Positions 7,808 to 17,022 of a stretch of 41,506 nt of DNA are shown in pieces. Made by a program: the position numbers and the translations under genes. The first letter of the stretch is position 1, and every line of letters begins with the position of its first letter. The stretch is from positions 1 to 41,506 of the forward strand of contig CACJNX010000003.1 in assembly GCA_902594835.1 (NCBI GenBank). Direction: 5' to 3'. A model generated the notes under the pieces. It did no database searches. It was not told where the DNA came from and was given only the letters and a program-made list of their open reading frames with translations. The DNA is from an uncultured Pelagibacteraceae bacterium (GTDB taxonomy: Bacteria; Pseudomonadota; Alphaproteobacteria; Pelagibacterales; Pelagibacteraceae).

Positions 7808-9093
7808 TACTTCATGTAACCGTATTTTTTAAGTCTAACATCCCCTGTTCTTGCATGTGCTTCCATACCTTCATATCTTGAAAGTCTAGCCGCTGCTGCC
7901 CCTACTAGTTCTGTAGACTCTTTTGTCATTCTTTGGAAACTTAAAGTTTTAATAAATTTTCCAACGAATAATCCTCCTGTATATCTTCCAGCACCCTTCG
8001 TTGGTAAAATATGATTAGTGCCAGAACATTTATCGCCATATGCAACTGTTGTTTCTTCTCCAATAAATAATGAACCGTAATTTTTTAATCTTTCATGAAA
8101 CCATTTTAAATTTTTAGTTTGAACCTCAAGATGTTCGGGTGCATATTCATCGCTTATTGCAGCCATCTCCTCATCTGTATCACAAAGAACTACTTCTCCA
8201 TAATCTCTCCAAGCAGCCTCTGCACTTGTTCTAGGCAATTCAGGAAGGTCCGCTATTAACTCTGGAACCCTTTTCATAACTTTGTCTGCAAGTTCTTTAC
8301 TTGTAGTATATAACCATGCAGGAGAGTTGTAACCATGTTCTGCCTGTCCGACTAAATCCACTGCTACTATTTCTGGATCAGCAGTTTCATCCGCGATCAC
8401 AGCAATTTCTGTTGGGCCAGCAAACAAATCAATTCCAATTTTTCCAAATAAAATTCTTTTAGCTTCAGCAACAAATTGATTTCCAGGACCAACAATTATA
8501 TCTGCTGGAGCATTTTTAAATAAACCGTTTGTCATTGCTGCGATTGCTGGTACTCCTCCTAAATTCATAATGACATCAGCACCACATAAATCAGCTGTAT
8601 AAACTATTGTTGGGTGTGCACCTACTCCAGCTTTTGGAGGACTGCACGCAATTACATTTTTTACTCCTGCTACTTTAGCAGTTGTGACACTCATAACTGC
8701 AGATGCTATATGTGCGTATCTTCCACCTGGAACGTAGCATCCAGCTGTATTAACAGGCACTAATTTTTGGCCAGCATATAAACCTTTTGAAAGTTCAACT
8801 TCGAAATCTTGTCCATAGTTTTTTAATTGAGCTTCAGCAAATTTTCTCACTCGATCATAAGCAAATTGAACATCATCTTTTGTTTTTTGATCTAATGTTT
8901 TTTTTATTTCTTCAATTCTTTCTTTAGAAACAATAATTTCACCGTCGTATTTATCAAACTTTTTTGTAAGATCTATGCAACCTTGTTCTTTTGATTTTTC
9001 AAGGTCATTTAATAAACCTTGAACTATTTGGGCAGTTTTCGTGTCATCTGTTGAAGATGTCTTTGGTGATTTTTTTAAATATTTAATTGCCAT
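7807..9093 (-). CDS. hpsN: Sulfopropanediol 3-dehydrogenase (HpsN-type HisD homologue)
   Basis: 428 residues of the histidinol-dehydrogenase superfamily. The metal and catalytic residues of that fold are present: Gln250 and His253 (GQAEHG), Glu320-His321 (PEHLE), Asp354 (GDKCSGTNH) and His413 (EAHARTG). HpsN oxidises DHPS to sulfolactate with two NAD, in the cytoplasm. Context argues against histidine biosynthesis: no other his gene is near, the gene overlaps dctM of a TRAP transporter by 11 nt and is coupled to an alcohol dehydrogenase. suyAB, which consumes sulfolactate, is about 15 kb away. A HisD paralogue acting on another diol is the main alternative. Confidence 0.8.
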   Translation of the reverse strand: MAIKYLKKSPKTSSTDDTKTAQIVQGLLNDLEKSKEQGCIDLTKKFDKYDGEIIVSKERIEEIKKTLDQKTKDDVQFAYDRVRKFAEAQLKNYGQDFEVELSKGLYAGQKLVPVNTAGCYVPGGRYAHIASAVMSVTTAKVAGVKNVIACSPPKAGVGAHPTIVYTADLCGADVIMNLGGVPAIAAMTNGLFKNAPADIIVGPGNQFVAEAKRILFGKIGIDLFAGPTEIAVIADETADPEIVAVDLVGQAEHGYNSPAWLYTTSKELADKVMKRVPELIADLPELPRTSAEAAWRDYGEVVLCDTDEEMAAISDEYAPEHLEVQTKNLKWFHERLKNYGSLFIGEETTVAYGDKCSGTNHILPTKGAGRYTGGLFVGKFIKTLSFQRMTKESTELVGAAAARLSRYEGMEAHARTGDVRLKKYGYMK

Positions 9094-10417
9094 ATAAATA
9101 AGTTGGTAGCCACAATGCTATTTGTGGGAAGATTACTATTAATATTAAACCGATCACTTGTAAAACCATAAATTGCATCATACCAACATAAATATCTTTA
9201 AGATCCCATTCAGGCACAACACCTTTTAAAAAATATGCTGATAACGCCACAGGTGGTGACAACCAGGCGGTCTGTAAATTCACAGCCACTAAGATCGCAA
9301 ACCACGTGAGGTTAAATCCTAGTCCTTCAATTAGAGGTAAAATAATTGGGATTATAATTAAAACAATTGGCACCCATTCAAGTGGCCAACCTAATAAAAA
9401 TATTAAACCTAATACTATTGCTAGAATGATATATTTATTCATCTCTAAACCAAGTAAGAAGTCTGTTAACACCATCGGAGTTCCTAATCTTGCAAACACT
9501 GATCCAAAAAAGTTTGAAGCCGCAACTAGAACCATGATTAGAGCCGAAATTTCTAAAGTTTTTACTAATGCTTCCTGTAATTTAGGAAGAGTTAATTTTT
9601 TGTAAGCCAAAGCTAATAATAATGAACCAACCGCGCCACAACCAGCTGCTTCAGTTGGCGTTGCGTATCCAAATAAAATACTTCCAAGAGCCGCAAATAC
9701 TAAAAGTGCAGGTGGAACTAAACCAATTAAAAATTCTTTAAAAACCTCCAGCATATTTTTTGCACGATCTTCTTCTGCTAATGTTGGGCCCAAATTAGGG
9801 TTCATCGCACATCTAATTGTTACGTATGCGGCATAAATAAGTGCAAGCATAATTCCGGGAATAATTGCTGCTGCAAATAAATCAGTAACAGGAATTTCCA
9901 TTATTGGCCCCATTACAACTAACATAATGCTTGGTGGAATTAATATTCCTAGAGTTCCTCCAGCTGTAATTGTTCCAGCTGCTAACCGAACATCGTAACC
10001 AGATTTATTCATCGACTTAGCTGCCATTATTCCTAAAATTGTTACTGAGGCACCAACTATTCCTGTCGCTGCTGCAAAGATAACCGAGACAAATAAAACT
10101 GCATAAAATAATGCACCTCTAACTCTTGAAAGCATTAATTGCACTGCAGAGAAAAGTCTTTCCATCAAACCAGCGTTCTCCATCATTATTCCCATGAAGA
10201 CAAAGAGCGGGACGGCGGCCAATGTTTGTTCGGTCATGACCATCGAAAATTGTAAGGTCATTAAATAAAATACTAATTTACCAAAACCTAAATATCCAAA
10301 TACAAATCCTAAAAAAATAAGTGTAAATGAAATAGGAAATCCTATAAAAATTGCAAATAACATTACTGCAATTAAAATAAAACCTAGCGTGGCTGGATTA
10401 ATAAATTCTGCTATCAT
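9083..10417 (-). CDS. dctM: TRAP transporter large permease DctM
   Basis: 444 residues with about 12 hydrophobic segments, typical of the DctM large membrane subunit. Family features seen are the early GFPISFTLIFLG segment, LAAVPLFVFMGIMMENAGL, the IPPSIMLVVMGP stretch, and the late PPVALSAYFLKGV. It forms the sodium-coupled channel with DctQ. It overlaps dctQ by 4 nt (ATGA type) and the following hpsN by 11 nt. The operon context suggests import of DHPS or a related sulfonate; specificity lies in DctP. Confidence 0.92.
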   Translation of the reverse strand: MIAEFINPATLGFILIAVMLFAIFIGFPISFTLIFLGFVFGYLGFGKLVFYLMTLQFSMVMTEQTLAAVPLFVFMGIMMENAGLMERLFSAVQLMLSRVRGALFYAVLFVSVIFAAATGIVGASVTILGIMAAKSMNKSGYDVRLAAGTITAGGTLGILIPPSIMLVVMGPIMEIPVTDLFAAAIIPGIMLALIYAAYVTIRCAMNPNLGPTLAEEDRAKNMLEVFKEFLIGLVPPALLVFAALGSILFGYATPTEAAGCGAVGSLLLALAYKKLTLPKLQEALVKTLEISALIMVLVAASNFFGSVFARLGTPMVLTDFLLGLEMNKYIILAIVLGLIFLLGWPLEWVPIVLIIIPIILPLIEGLGFNLTWFAILVAVNLQTAWLSPPVALSAYFLKGVVPEWDLKDIYVGMMQFMVLQVIGLILIVIFPQIALWLPTYLYGN

Positions 10418-11019
10418 GCGTCAGGCCATTTTCCTTTTTTAGCTGCATAATGACTCTTAAAAAGTTCTGATATTCCTTGAATGAGTAAAAATAAAATCCC
10501 AAACCATAAACAAGCTTTAATTGGCCACATAAATGGCATCCAAGCTGTGTCCATGCCTCTCTCTCCTCTTTTAATAGACTCTAGTACAAACCCAGTAGTC
10601 ATATAGAAGAAAAATAGTAATCCTGGAAAATAAAATAAAATGTAAAGCCAAAAATCTATTAATCCTTGTGTTTTAACTTTAAAATTTCTGTATAAAAAAT
10701 CTGCTCTAATGTGAACACCTTTTGATAAGGCATAACCAGCGCCTAACATAAATAATGCACCGTAAAAAAATCTACTCATATCATAAGCCCACATTGTAGG
10801 AGCTAAAAATAATTTTCTTGCAAATACTTCGTAAACCATCGCAAGCATTAATGGCATCGTGATCCAACAAACCACATTACCGATCCATCTGCTCCACTTA
10901 TCAATATTGGTAATAGTTGAAGCCATCCATTTAGGCATGTCGTCTGGCATCTTGCCAGTTCCTTGACGCCTTTCGGCTATCATTTCATCTGACTTATCTA
11001 ATTTTGTTCTAGATGGCAT
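10414..11019 (-). CDS. dctQ: TRAP transporter small permease DctQ
   Basis: 201 residues with four membrane segments (about 50-70, 85-105, 128-150, 165-190) and a DctQ-like centre (GYALSKGVHIRADFLYRNF, with the conserved His-Ile-Arg-Ala/Val-Asp stretch). The N-terminal 45 residues are a charged cytoplasmic extension. The gene lies 72 bases downstream of dctP, with a strong hairpin in the gap, and overlaps dctM by 4 nt. Confidence 0.88.
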   Translation of the reverse strand: MPSRTKLDKSDEMIAERRQGTGKMPDDMPKWMASTITNIDKWSRWIGNVVCWITMPLMLAMVYEVFARKLFLAPTMWAYDMSRFFYGALFMLGAGYALSKGVHIRADFLYRNFKVKTQGLIDFWLYILFYFPGLLFFFYMTTGFVLESIKRGERGMDTAWMPFMWPIKACLWFGILFLLIQGISELFKSHYAAKKGKWPDA

Positions 11020-11039
11020 ATGCTCCTTCTATTTAAAAC

Positions 11040-11073
11040 AATAAAGCGGATCAAATTAATGATCCGCTTTATT
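11040..11073 (-). terminator. Intercistronic hairpin between dctP and dctQ
   Basis: A perfect 13-bp stem (11040-11052 with 11061-11073) with an 8-base loop lies in the 72-base gap after dctP. On the transcribed strand it is followed by T-rich sequence but no long uninterrupted U run. It probably terminates part of the dctP transcripts or protects their 3' end, so that the binding protein is made in excess over the membrane subunits, as is common for such operons. Confidence 0.7.
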
Positions 11074-11091
11074 TAATAATCTAAACTTTAA

Positions 11092-12186
11092 TTATTTTAA
11101 AGTTGCTGCGTGAGCCATTCCAAGTTTAGCATTAGACATTTGAGCTCCACTCCAGAAAGGTACTGCTATATCAGCAAATTTCTTTTGTGAATTCCAAACT
11201 TTTGCAAAGAATTTATTTTTCGCTGCATTAGTCTCTAAACTTTTCTTAGCTGCCGCCATGTAAGCTGGGAAATAGTCAGCAGGAGTATCATGTAAGATTA
11301 CGCCGTGCTTAGTTGTTAAATCCCTTAGCGCTTTACCATTTTCGTAAATTCTATAGCTCATAGCTTTACTTAATGATGCATTCGCTGCAACTTCCATAGC
11401 TTTCTTTTCTCTTTTAGACATTTTTTTGTAAACGTCGCCATTTACATAAAGGTCTGCATTTACCACTACTTGGTGTAAACCTTGTAGGTAGTAATGCTTA
11501 AGAACTTTTTGGAAACCAAACACACTGTCTGGTTTTGGGCAACACCACTCAGCTGCATCGATAGTTCCTTTTTCAAGAGCTGGTAGAATATCTCCACCAC
11601 CCATTGCAACAGAAGCTACACCGATATCTTTATAGGTTTGACCTGGAATTCCTGGAGGAGTTCTAAATCTATACTTTCTAAAATCAGCCATACTATTAAT
11701 AGGCTCTTTAAACCAACCTAAGGCCTCTGGACCTACTGGTTGAAGCATAAAACCTTTGATGTTTCTTCCCATTTCTTTCCATAGTTGGTCGTATAACTCT
11801 TTACCACCACCGTATTGGAACCAAGATAGGAACGCGATGTTATCAATACCTACACCTGCACCTGCTACTGGCGAACCAAATAACATTGCTGCTGGGTGCT
11901 CACCAGACCAATAGTGTGTCCAAGCAAATCCACAATCGATCAGTCCTTTGTCTACTGCATCTAAAGTTTCTTTAACTCCAACAACTGTACCAGCTGGCAT
12001 TATCTCGAATTTTAACGAACCGTCAGTAAGGTCAGATACGTCTTTAGCGAAGTTTTTCAACATCACTACTTCATCTGCCTTTGCGTTAATAACGGTTTGA
12101 CATTTTAGTGTTTTAGCGTTCGCTGAAGATATCGATATACCGATAAATGCAACTAAACTAAAAACTACAGTTAATAATTTTCTCAT
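11092..12186 (-). CDS. dctP: TRAP transporter substrate-binding protein DctP
   Basis: 364 residues with a signal peptide (about residues 1-24, ending SSANAK). The family core is visible, including FRTPPGIPGQTYKDIGV with the conserved Arg that binds carboxylate- or acid-type ligands, and GGGDILPALEKGTIDAAEW. It resembles the 2-oxoacid/lactate-type (TakP-like) branch. It captures the substrate in the periplasm and passes it to DctQM. As first gene of an operon with hpsN, its ligand is probably DHPS or a similar sulfonate (inference). The ATG has a GGGGGA ribosome-binding site. Confidence 0.9.
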   Translation of the reverse strand: MRKLLTVVFSLVAFIGISISSANAKTLKCQTVINAKADEVVMLKNFAKDVSDLTDGSLKFEIMPAGTVVGVKETLDAVDKGLIDCGFAWTHYWSGEHPAAMLFGSPVAGAGVGIDNIAFLSWFQYGGGKELYDQLWKEMGRNIKGFMLQPVGPEALGWFKEPINSMADFRKYRFRTPPGIPGQTYKDIGVASVAMGGGDILPALEKGTIDAAEWCCPKPDSVFGFQKVLKHYYLQGLHQVVVNADLYVNGDVYKKMSKREKKAMEVAANASLSKAMSYRIYENGKALRDLTTKHGVILHDTPADYFPAYMAAAKKSLETNAAKNKFFAKVWNSQKKFADIAVPFWSGAQMSNAKLGMAHAATLK

Positions 12187-12218
12187 TATTCCCCCGTTTT
12201 TTATTAATAAAAAAACGA

Positions 12219-12247
12219 ATTAAACCCTTAATGATATTTAGAGTCAA
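12219..12247 (-). promoter_or_regulatory. Candidate sigma-70 promoter of the TRAP-hpsN operon
   Basis: On the minus strand TTGACT (12247-12242) is followed after exactly 17 bases by TTTAAT (12224-12219), a good -35/-10 pair. Transcription would start near 12212, giving a leader of about 25 nt that contains an A/T palindrome (CGTTTTTT...AAAAAACG) and the GGGGGA ribosome-binding site. Confidence 0.55.
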
Positions 12248-12326
12248 ACCAAACTGTCTAAACCTGAAGTTGTAATAATTGTATAAACATATGTAAGTTT
12301 TATGCGGTATAAGTTAAATTCTCATC

Positions 12327-13934
12327 ATGGATGAATTTGATTTCATAATTATTGGTGCAGGATCAGCAGGTTGCGTTCTTGCAAATAGGTTAAGTGCTGA
12401 TCCAAATAATAAGGTACTTCTTTTAGAGGCAGGCGGCAAAGATACATATCCCTGGATTCATATCCCGGTTGGTTATTTTAAAACAATGCACAATCCAAAA
12501 GTTGATTGGTGTTTTCATACCGAAAAAGATGAAACCATGAACAATAGATCAATTAGATATCCTAGAGGAAAAACTTTAGGAGGAAGTTCTTCTATCAATG
12601 GACTTCTTTGGATTAGGGGCCAAAGTAATGATTATGATAATTGGAGACAACAAGGTAATGCTGGCTGGGGTTGGGATGATGTTTTCCCTTATTTTTTAAA
12701 ATCGGAAAATAACGAGCTCGGTCCAAATGAATTTCATAATGACAAAGGTCCAATAACTGTTTCAAACAAAAAGATTAATTTAGATATGTTGGAAGAATTT
12801 CAAAATGCGGCTGAGGAAACTGGAATACCAAGAACAGAAGATTTTAACACAGGAGATAATTTTGGTATCGGTTATTTTCAATTTACTACAAGTCGAAATA
12901 AATTATTAAAATTACGTTGTAGTGCAGCTAAAGGATATTTAAATCCCGTTAAAAACAGATCAAATTTAAAAATAGTAACTAAAGCTCATGTACAAAAAAT
13001 AAATTTTGAGGGAAAAAAAGCAACTGGAGTGAGCTATTATCAAAAAGAAAAAATTATTACCGTTAAAGCTAGGAGAGAAGTAATTTTATCAGCAGGATCA
13101 ATTGGCTCGCCCCATATTTTGCAAGTTTCGGGAGTTGGAGATTCAGAGAAATTAAAAAAACACGGTGTGGAAACTATTCATGAATTAAAAGGTGTAGGAA
13201 AAAATCTACAAGACCATTTAATGTTCAGGCCTGTTTACAAAGTGAAAAATCTAAAGTCATTAAATAGCAAAATTAATAGTTTAATTGGAAATTTCTTAAT
13301 TGGATTGGAGTATGTTTTTAAACAAAGTGGCCCGATGACTATGGGTGCAAGCCAAGTATGTGGTTTTGTAAAAAGTGATCCTTCAAGAGCAACTCCAAAT
13401 TTACAATTTCATGTTCAACCAATAAGTACTGATATTCTAGGAGCAACTAAAATGCATGACTTTGATGGAATAACGCCTACTATTGCTAATGTGAGGCCTA
13501 CTAGTAGAGGTGAGATCAATATAGCGAGCAAAGATAGTAGAGATAATCCTAAAATAAAGATGAACTACTTATCCACGCAAGATGATAGAGATGTAGCAGC
13601 CAAGGCACTAAAAATAGTAAGAAATATAATGCTCAACACTAAAACTTTTAAAAAATATGAACCAGAGGAATATAGGCCTGGAGCTCATATTACTGATGAC
13701 GAAGAATTAGTTAAGGCTGCAAGTAATCATGCTCAAACAATCTTTCATCCTGTAGGGACTTGTAAAATGGGAAAAGGGGATGAAGCTGTTGTAAACGATA
13801 AATTACAGGCTCATGGAATTCAAAATTTAAGAGTTGTGGATGCATCTATTATGCCCAATATAACTTCGGGTAATACTAATGCTCCAACAATAATGATTGC
13901 AGAAAAAGCATCTGACATGATACTTAATAAGTAA
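12327..13934 (+). CDS. GMC-family FAD-dependent alcohol/choline dehydrogenase
   Basis: 535 residues, standard for GMC oxidoreductases. Seen: the FAD Rossmann motif [13 protein letters not shown] (residues 7-19), the GMC signature [13 protein letters not shown] near residue 87, and the C-terminal catalytic His region [10 protein letters not shown] followed by [17 protein letters not shown]. These flavoenzymes oxidise primary alcohols and pass electrons to quinone or oxygen. It is divergent from the TRAP-hpsN operon and 2 bases from the terC-like gene. No clear ribosome-binding site precedes the ATG, so a very short leader is likely. Substrate unknown; choline is one option, a sulfonated alcohol another. 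Confidence 0.88.
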   Translation: MDEFDFIIIGAGSAGCVLANRLSADPNNKVLLLEAGGKDTYPWIHIPVGYFKTMHNPKVDWCFHTEKDETMNNRSIRYPRGKTLGGSSSINGLLWIRGQSNDYDNWRQQGNAGWGWDDVFPYFLKSENNELGPNEFHNDKGPITVSNKKINLDMLEEFQNAAEETGIPRTEDFNTGDNFGIGYFQFTTSRNKLLKLRCSAAKGYLNPVKNRSNLKIVTKAHVQKINFEGKKATGVSYYQKEKIITVKARREVILSAGSIGSPHILQVSGVGDSEKLKKHGVETIHELKGVGKNLQDHLMFRPVYKVKNLKSLNSKINSLIGNFLIGLEYVFKQSGPMTMGASQVCGFVKSDPSRATPNLQFHVQPISTDILGATKMHDFDGITPTIANVRPTSRGEINIASKDSRDNPKIKMNYLSTQDDRDVAAKALKIVRNIMLNTKTFKKYEPEEYRPGAHITDDEELVKAASNHAQTIFHPVGTCKMGKGDEAVVNDKLQAHGIQNLRVVDASIMPNITSGNTNAPTIMIAEKASDMILNK

Positions 13935-13936
13935 TC

Positions 13937-14530
13937 ATGTTTGCAGAATTACTTACTCCTGAACAAATAACAATATTAACTCAAATCATTTTTATTGATC
14001 TAGTTTTAGCCGGCGACAATGCAATTATAATAGGAATGGTGGCTTCAAAATTTCCACCTGATCAAAGAAAAAAAGTTATTTTTTGGGGAATAGGTGGTGC
14101 CGTTATTTTAAGAATAATATTGACCCTACTCACAGCTTACTTATTACAAATTACAGGTTTAAGACTTATTGGAGGAATTTTATTATTATACATTGTCTAT
14201 AAATTGTACGTTGATGTAATTAAAGGAGCATCAAAAGAGGAAGATATTAAAGTTGATAATTCAAGTTTTCTTAAAGCAATATGGACTGTTTTATTAGCAG
14301 ACTTTACAATGAGTTTAGATAATGTTCTTGGTGTTGCTGGTGCTGCTGGTCATCATTATCATTTATTAATTTTTGGATTAGTTCTTTCAATAATATTAAT
14401 GGCTGTTGCAGCAAATCTAATTTCAGGTTGGATTAAGAAATATAAGTGGATTGCTTGGGTGGGTTTACTGGCGATTTTAATTGTTGCTATTGAATTGATA
14501 TATACAGATATTAAAACTTTAATACTTTAA
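13937..14530 (+). CDS. TerC-family membrane protein
   Basis: 197 residues with about seven hydrophobic segments. The two acidic signature motifs of TerC proteins are present: IDLVLAGDNAIIIGM (about residues 19-33) and ADFTMSLDNVLGVAG (about 121-135). TerC relatives export or handle metal ions, notably manganese, during membrane protein biogenesis. It is coupled to the GMC gene (2-nt gap) and to the first SDR gene (TAATG overlap at 14530). Why it sits in an alcohol-oxidation cluster is unclear. Confidence 0.85.
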   Translation: MFAELLTPEQITILTQIIFIDLVLAGDNAIIIGMVASKFPPDQRKKVIFWGIGGAVILRIILTLLTAYLLQITGLRLIGGILLLYIVYKLYVDVIKGASKEEDIKVDNSSFLKAIWTVLLADFTMSLDNVLGVAGAAGHHYHLLIFGLVLSIILMAVAANLISGWIKKYKWIAWVGLLAILIVAIELIYTDIKTLIL

Positions 14531-15294
14531 TGTTAAAAAAAATAAATCTTAAAAATAAAACAGCTCTGGTAACTGGGGCTGGTAAAGGTCTTGGAAAAGC
14601 TTGTGCAGTAGCTTTAGCTGAAGCAGGAGCTAAGGTGATTATATTGAGTAGAACAAAGTCTGACCTTACTAAAGTCAATAAAATTATAAAAAAAACTAAA
14701 GGTTCAAGCCAATCCTTTGTTTGTGATGTAACAAATTTAAATGATTTAAAAAAAGTTTTAAAAAAAATCAGTAGATTAGATATTTTGGTAAATAACGCTG
14801 GAAATAATAGACCTCAACATTTTACCAAGGTAAGTCAAGCAAATATGGAATACTTAACTAATTTAAATATGAAAGCTGCATTTAATGTTGCCCAATTATG
14901 TTCTCAAAAAATGGTAAAAGCGAAAAATAGAAAAAAAATTGGAGGGTCTATCATTCACATGTCGTCTCAATTAGGAAAAGTAGGTTGCGAGGGACGAAAC
15001 GTTTATAATATGAATAAATTCGGAATTGAAGGTTTAGCTAGAGGGATGGCATGTGAGCTAGCACCCTATAATATTAGGGTAAATACAGTTTGTCCTACGT
15101 TTGTAGAAACACCAATGGTAAAAAAATTTTTTAAAAATAAAAAATTTAAAAATAAAATGCTAAAAAATATTCCATTAGGAAGAGTTGCAAAAGAAAGTGA
15201 TGTTGCAACAGCTGTAGCTTTTCTAGCTGCGGACTCATCAGAAATGATTACAGGAACTTCTTTATTAGTAGACGGAGGTTGGACAGCAAAGTAA
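14530..15294 (+). CDS. SDR-family dehydrogenase (first of tandem pair)
   Basis: 254 residues, classical short-chain dehydrogenase/reductase. Cofactor motif TGAGKGLG at residues 15-22, the NNAG motif (LVNNAGNN), an active-site Ser (HMSSQLG), and the YxxxK catalytic pair as Tyr-Asn-Met-Asn-Lys. It ends with LVDGGWTAK. It resembles the gluconate-5-dehydrogenase/3-oxoacyl reductase-like branch. The start overlaps the terC stop by one base. The next gene is a close paralogue with the same C-terminal residues, so this is a tandem duplication. One or both may be the DHPS 2-dehydrogenase (HpsO role), which is inference from location opposite hpsN. Confidence 0.88.
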   Translation: MLKKINLKNKTALVTGAGKGLGKACAVALAEAGAKVIILSRTKSDLTKVNKIIKKTKGSSQSFVCDVTNLNDLKKVLKKISRLDILVNNAGNNRPQHFTKVSQANMEYLTNLNMKAAFNVAQLCSQKMVKAKNRKKIGGSIIHMSSQLGKVGCEGRNVYNMNKFGIEGLARGMACELAPYNIRVNTVCPTFVETPMVKKFFKNKKFKNKMLKNIPLGRVAKESDVATAVAFLAADSSEMITGTSLLVDGGWTAK

Positions 15295-16058
15295 TGGGAA
15301 TTTTTTTAAAAGATATAAGTTTAAAAGGGAAAACAGCTTTAATTACAGGTGCTACAAAAGGTTTAGGTAGAGGAGCAGCCATAGCTATAGCCGAAGCAGG
15401 TGGAAATATTATTGCGATTGGTAGAAATCAATTGGAACTAAATTCTTTAAAAAAAGAAATTAAAAAATTAAGAGTAAAATACTTGTCATTCAATTGTGAT
15501 GTAAATAATTATAATCGAATGAAATTGTTCATCTCTAGTTTAAAAAAGTTAGATATTTTGGTAAATAATGCTGGAACAAATATTCCCGAGTCTTTTCTTA
15601 ATGTGAAAAAATCTTCGATGGAAACCTTATTAAATGTAAACACAAAAGCAGTTTTTAATGTTGCCCAACTTTGTGCTAATCAAATTATTAAATTAAGAAG
15701 AAAAAATGGGTCTATTATAAACATTTCATCCATTTTCGGTGTTGTTGCTGGGCAAAAAAGAACTGTTTATAGCATGACTAAATTTGGTGTTGAAGGTTTA
15801 ACAAAAGGAATGGCTTTAGATTTAGCTAAATACAACATTAGAGTAAATAGCGTCTGTCCTAATATTGTTCTAACTCCAAGAACTAAAAAGTATTTTGCTG
15901 ATAAAAAATATAATAAATATATTAAAGAAAACACTCCAATTAAAAAAGTTGTTTCAGTAAGTGACGTTGCCACTTCAATTACTTTTTTAGCGTCTGAAGC
16001 TTCATCAATGATAACAGGAAGCTCTATTATAATTGATGGGGGATGGACTGCAAAATAA
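15294..16058 (+). CDS. SDR-family dehydrogenase (second of tandem pair)
   Basis: 254 residues from the ATG at 15294, which overlaps the previous TAA by one base and matches the start position of the paralogue. An in-frame TTG at 15279 is possible but lies inside the conserved C-terminal codons of the first SDR. Motifs: TGATKGLG (18-25), LVNNAGTN, Ser in NISSIFG, and Tyr-Ser-Met-Thr-Lys. It ends with IDGGWTAK like its neighbour. Two paralogues kept side by side suggest opposite stereochemistry or consecutive substrates. Confidence 0.87.
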   Translation: MGIFLKDISLKGKTALITGATKGLGRGAAIAIAEAGGNIIAIGRNQLELNSLKKEIKKLRVKYLSFNCDVNNYNRMKLFISSLKKLDILVNNAGTNIPESFLNVKKSSMETLLNVNTKAVFNVAQLCANQIIKLRRKNGSIINISSIFGVVAGQKRTVYSMTKFGVEGLTKGMALDLAKYNIRVNSVCPNIVLTPRTKKYFADKKYNKYIKENTPIKKVVSVSDVATSITFLASEASSMITGSSIIIDGGWTAK

Positions 16059-17022
16059 GATTGAAATCATTCAAGTATTAAGATTTTTTGCTGCCTTTTC
16101 TGTCATGATGGTACATTTACCAATTATTGGATTTGGCATTTGGGGGGTAGATATTTTCTTTGTAATTAGTGGTTTCATAATGATGTACGTAACAGAGAAT
16201 AATCAAAAAAACTTCCTTATTAAGAGAATAATTAGAATTGTACCTTTATACTGGATATTAACTTTAGGGGTATTTTCAATTGCAATATTTTATCCTGACT
16301 TATTAAATAACACTACTGCTAATTTTGAGCATTTAATAAAATCATTATTTTTTATTCCATTTGATAAAAATGGCAGTGGCCATTTTCCAATATTATTTTT
16401 GGGCTGGACTTTAAATTTTGAGATTATATTTTATATATTATTTTCAATTTCACTAATTTTCTCAAAAAAAAATAAATTGATTTTATCATCTGTATTTATT
16501 GTTTTATTTCTTTTGTTTAATTCTTTTTTATCAGATAAATATTTTATTTCTGCTTCTTATTTTGATTTCATATTTTTTGAATTTATTTTTGGAATGGCAG
16601 CTTTTGTTATTTGGAAGAAATTTAAAGATAAAATACCCTTAAATTTATTTAATCATTTAATTTTTTTATTATTTTTATTTTTAACTACATTTATTCTAAA
16701 TTATTTTTATACTATCAGATCAATTTCTTACGGTGTTCCAGCTTTCATTCTATTAATTTATTTTTTATTTTTTTTAAATGATAAGAGATTTCCAAAAATA
16801 TTTGTAACTTTAGGAGATGCTAGTTATTGTATATATTTATTACATCCTTATATTGTTCAATCTTTTTATAAAATTTTTGAAATAGGCAAGCATGGATTAA
16901 TAATTGAAAGTTTTTTTACAATGATTATTGCGATATTAGTGTGCCTTATCTCAATATTAATATATAAATTAATTGAATTGCCAATTAATATAAGTTTGAG
17001 AAAGAAATTTGTAAAACAATGA
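16036..17022 (+). CDS. Acyltransferase family 3 membrane protein
   Basis: About 328 residues and roughly ten membrane segments. Family motifs: an N-terminal LRFFAAFSVMMVHL (the His of acyltransferase-3 proteins), IWGVDIFFVISGFIM, and a later KRIIRIVPLYW segment. It transfers acyl groups, often O-acetyl, onto envelope glycans from the cytoplasmic side. The start overlaps the second SDR gene by 23 nt. ATG 16036 is chosen over the adjacent TTG at 16033, but the exact start is uncertain. Downstream genes (M23 peptidase, SGNH hydrolase, carbamoyltransferase) support a cell-surface role. Confidence 0.82.
   Translation: MGDGLQNKIEIIQVLRFFAAFSVMMVHLPIIGFGIWGVDIFFVISGFIMMYVTENNQKNFLIKRIIRIVPLYWILTLGVFSIAIFYPDLLNNTTANFEHLIKSLFFIPFDKNGSGHFPILFLGWTLNFEIIFYILFSISLIFSKKNKLILSSVFIVLFLLFNSFLSDKYFISASYFDFIFFEFIFGMAAFVIWKKFKDKIPLNLFNHLIFLLFLFLTTFILNYFYTIRSISYGVPAFILLIYFLFFLNDKRFPKIFVTLGDASYCIYLLHPYIVQSFYKIFEIGKHGLIIESFFTMIIAILVCLISILIYKLIELPINISLRKKFVKQ

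Noticed and set aside
7807-9093. Histidinol dehydrogenase (HisD) of histidine biosynthesis
   Set aside because: Active-site residues fit the fold, but the gene is welded between a TRAP permease and an alcohol dehydrogenase with no his genes nearby, which fits HpsN better.
9306-9605. Plus-strand open frame of 99 codons
   Set aside because: Antisense to dctM, composition of a reverse-complement artefact.
12187-12326. Riboswitch in the dctP leader
   Set aside because: The predicted leader is only about 25 nt, too short for an aptamer; only an A/T palindrome is present.
15279-15293. TTG start for the second SDR gene
   Set aside because: It lies in the conserved C-terminal codons of the first SDR; the ATG at 15294 overlaps the stop by one base and aligns with the paralogue start.
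14530-16058. Assembly duplication or mobile repeat
   Set aside because: The two SDR genes differ at most positions and share only family motifs and the C-terminal end, so this is an old gene duplication.
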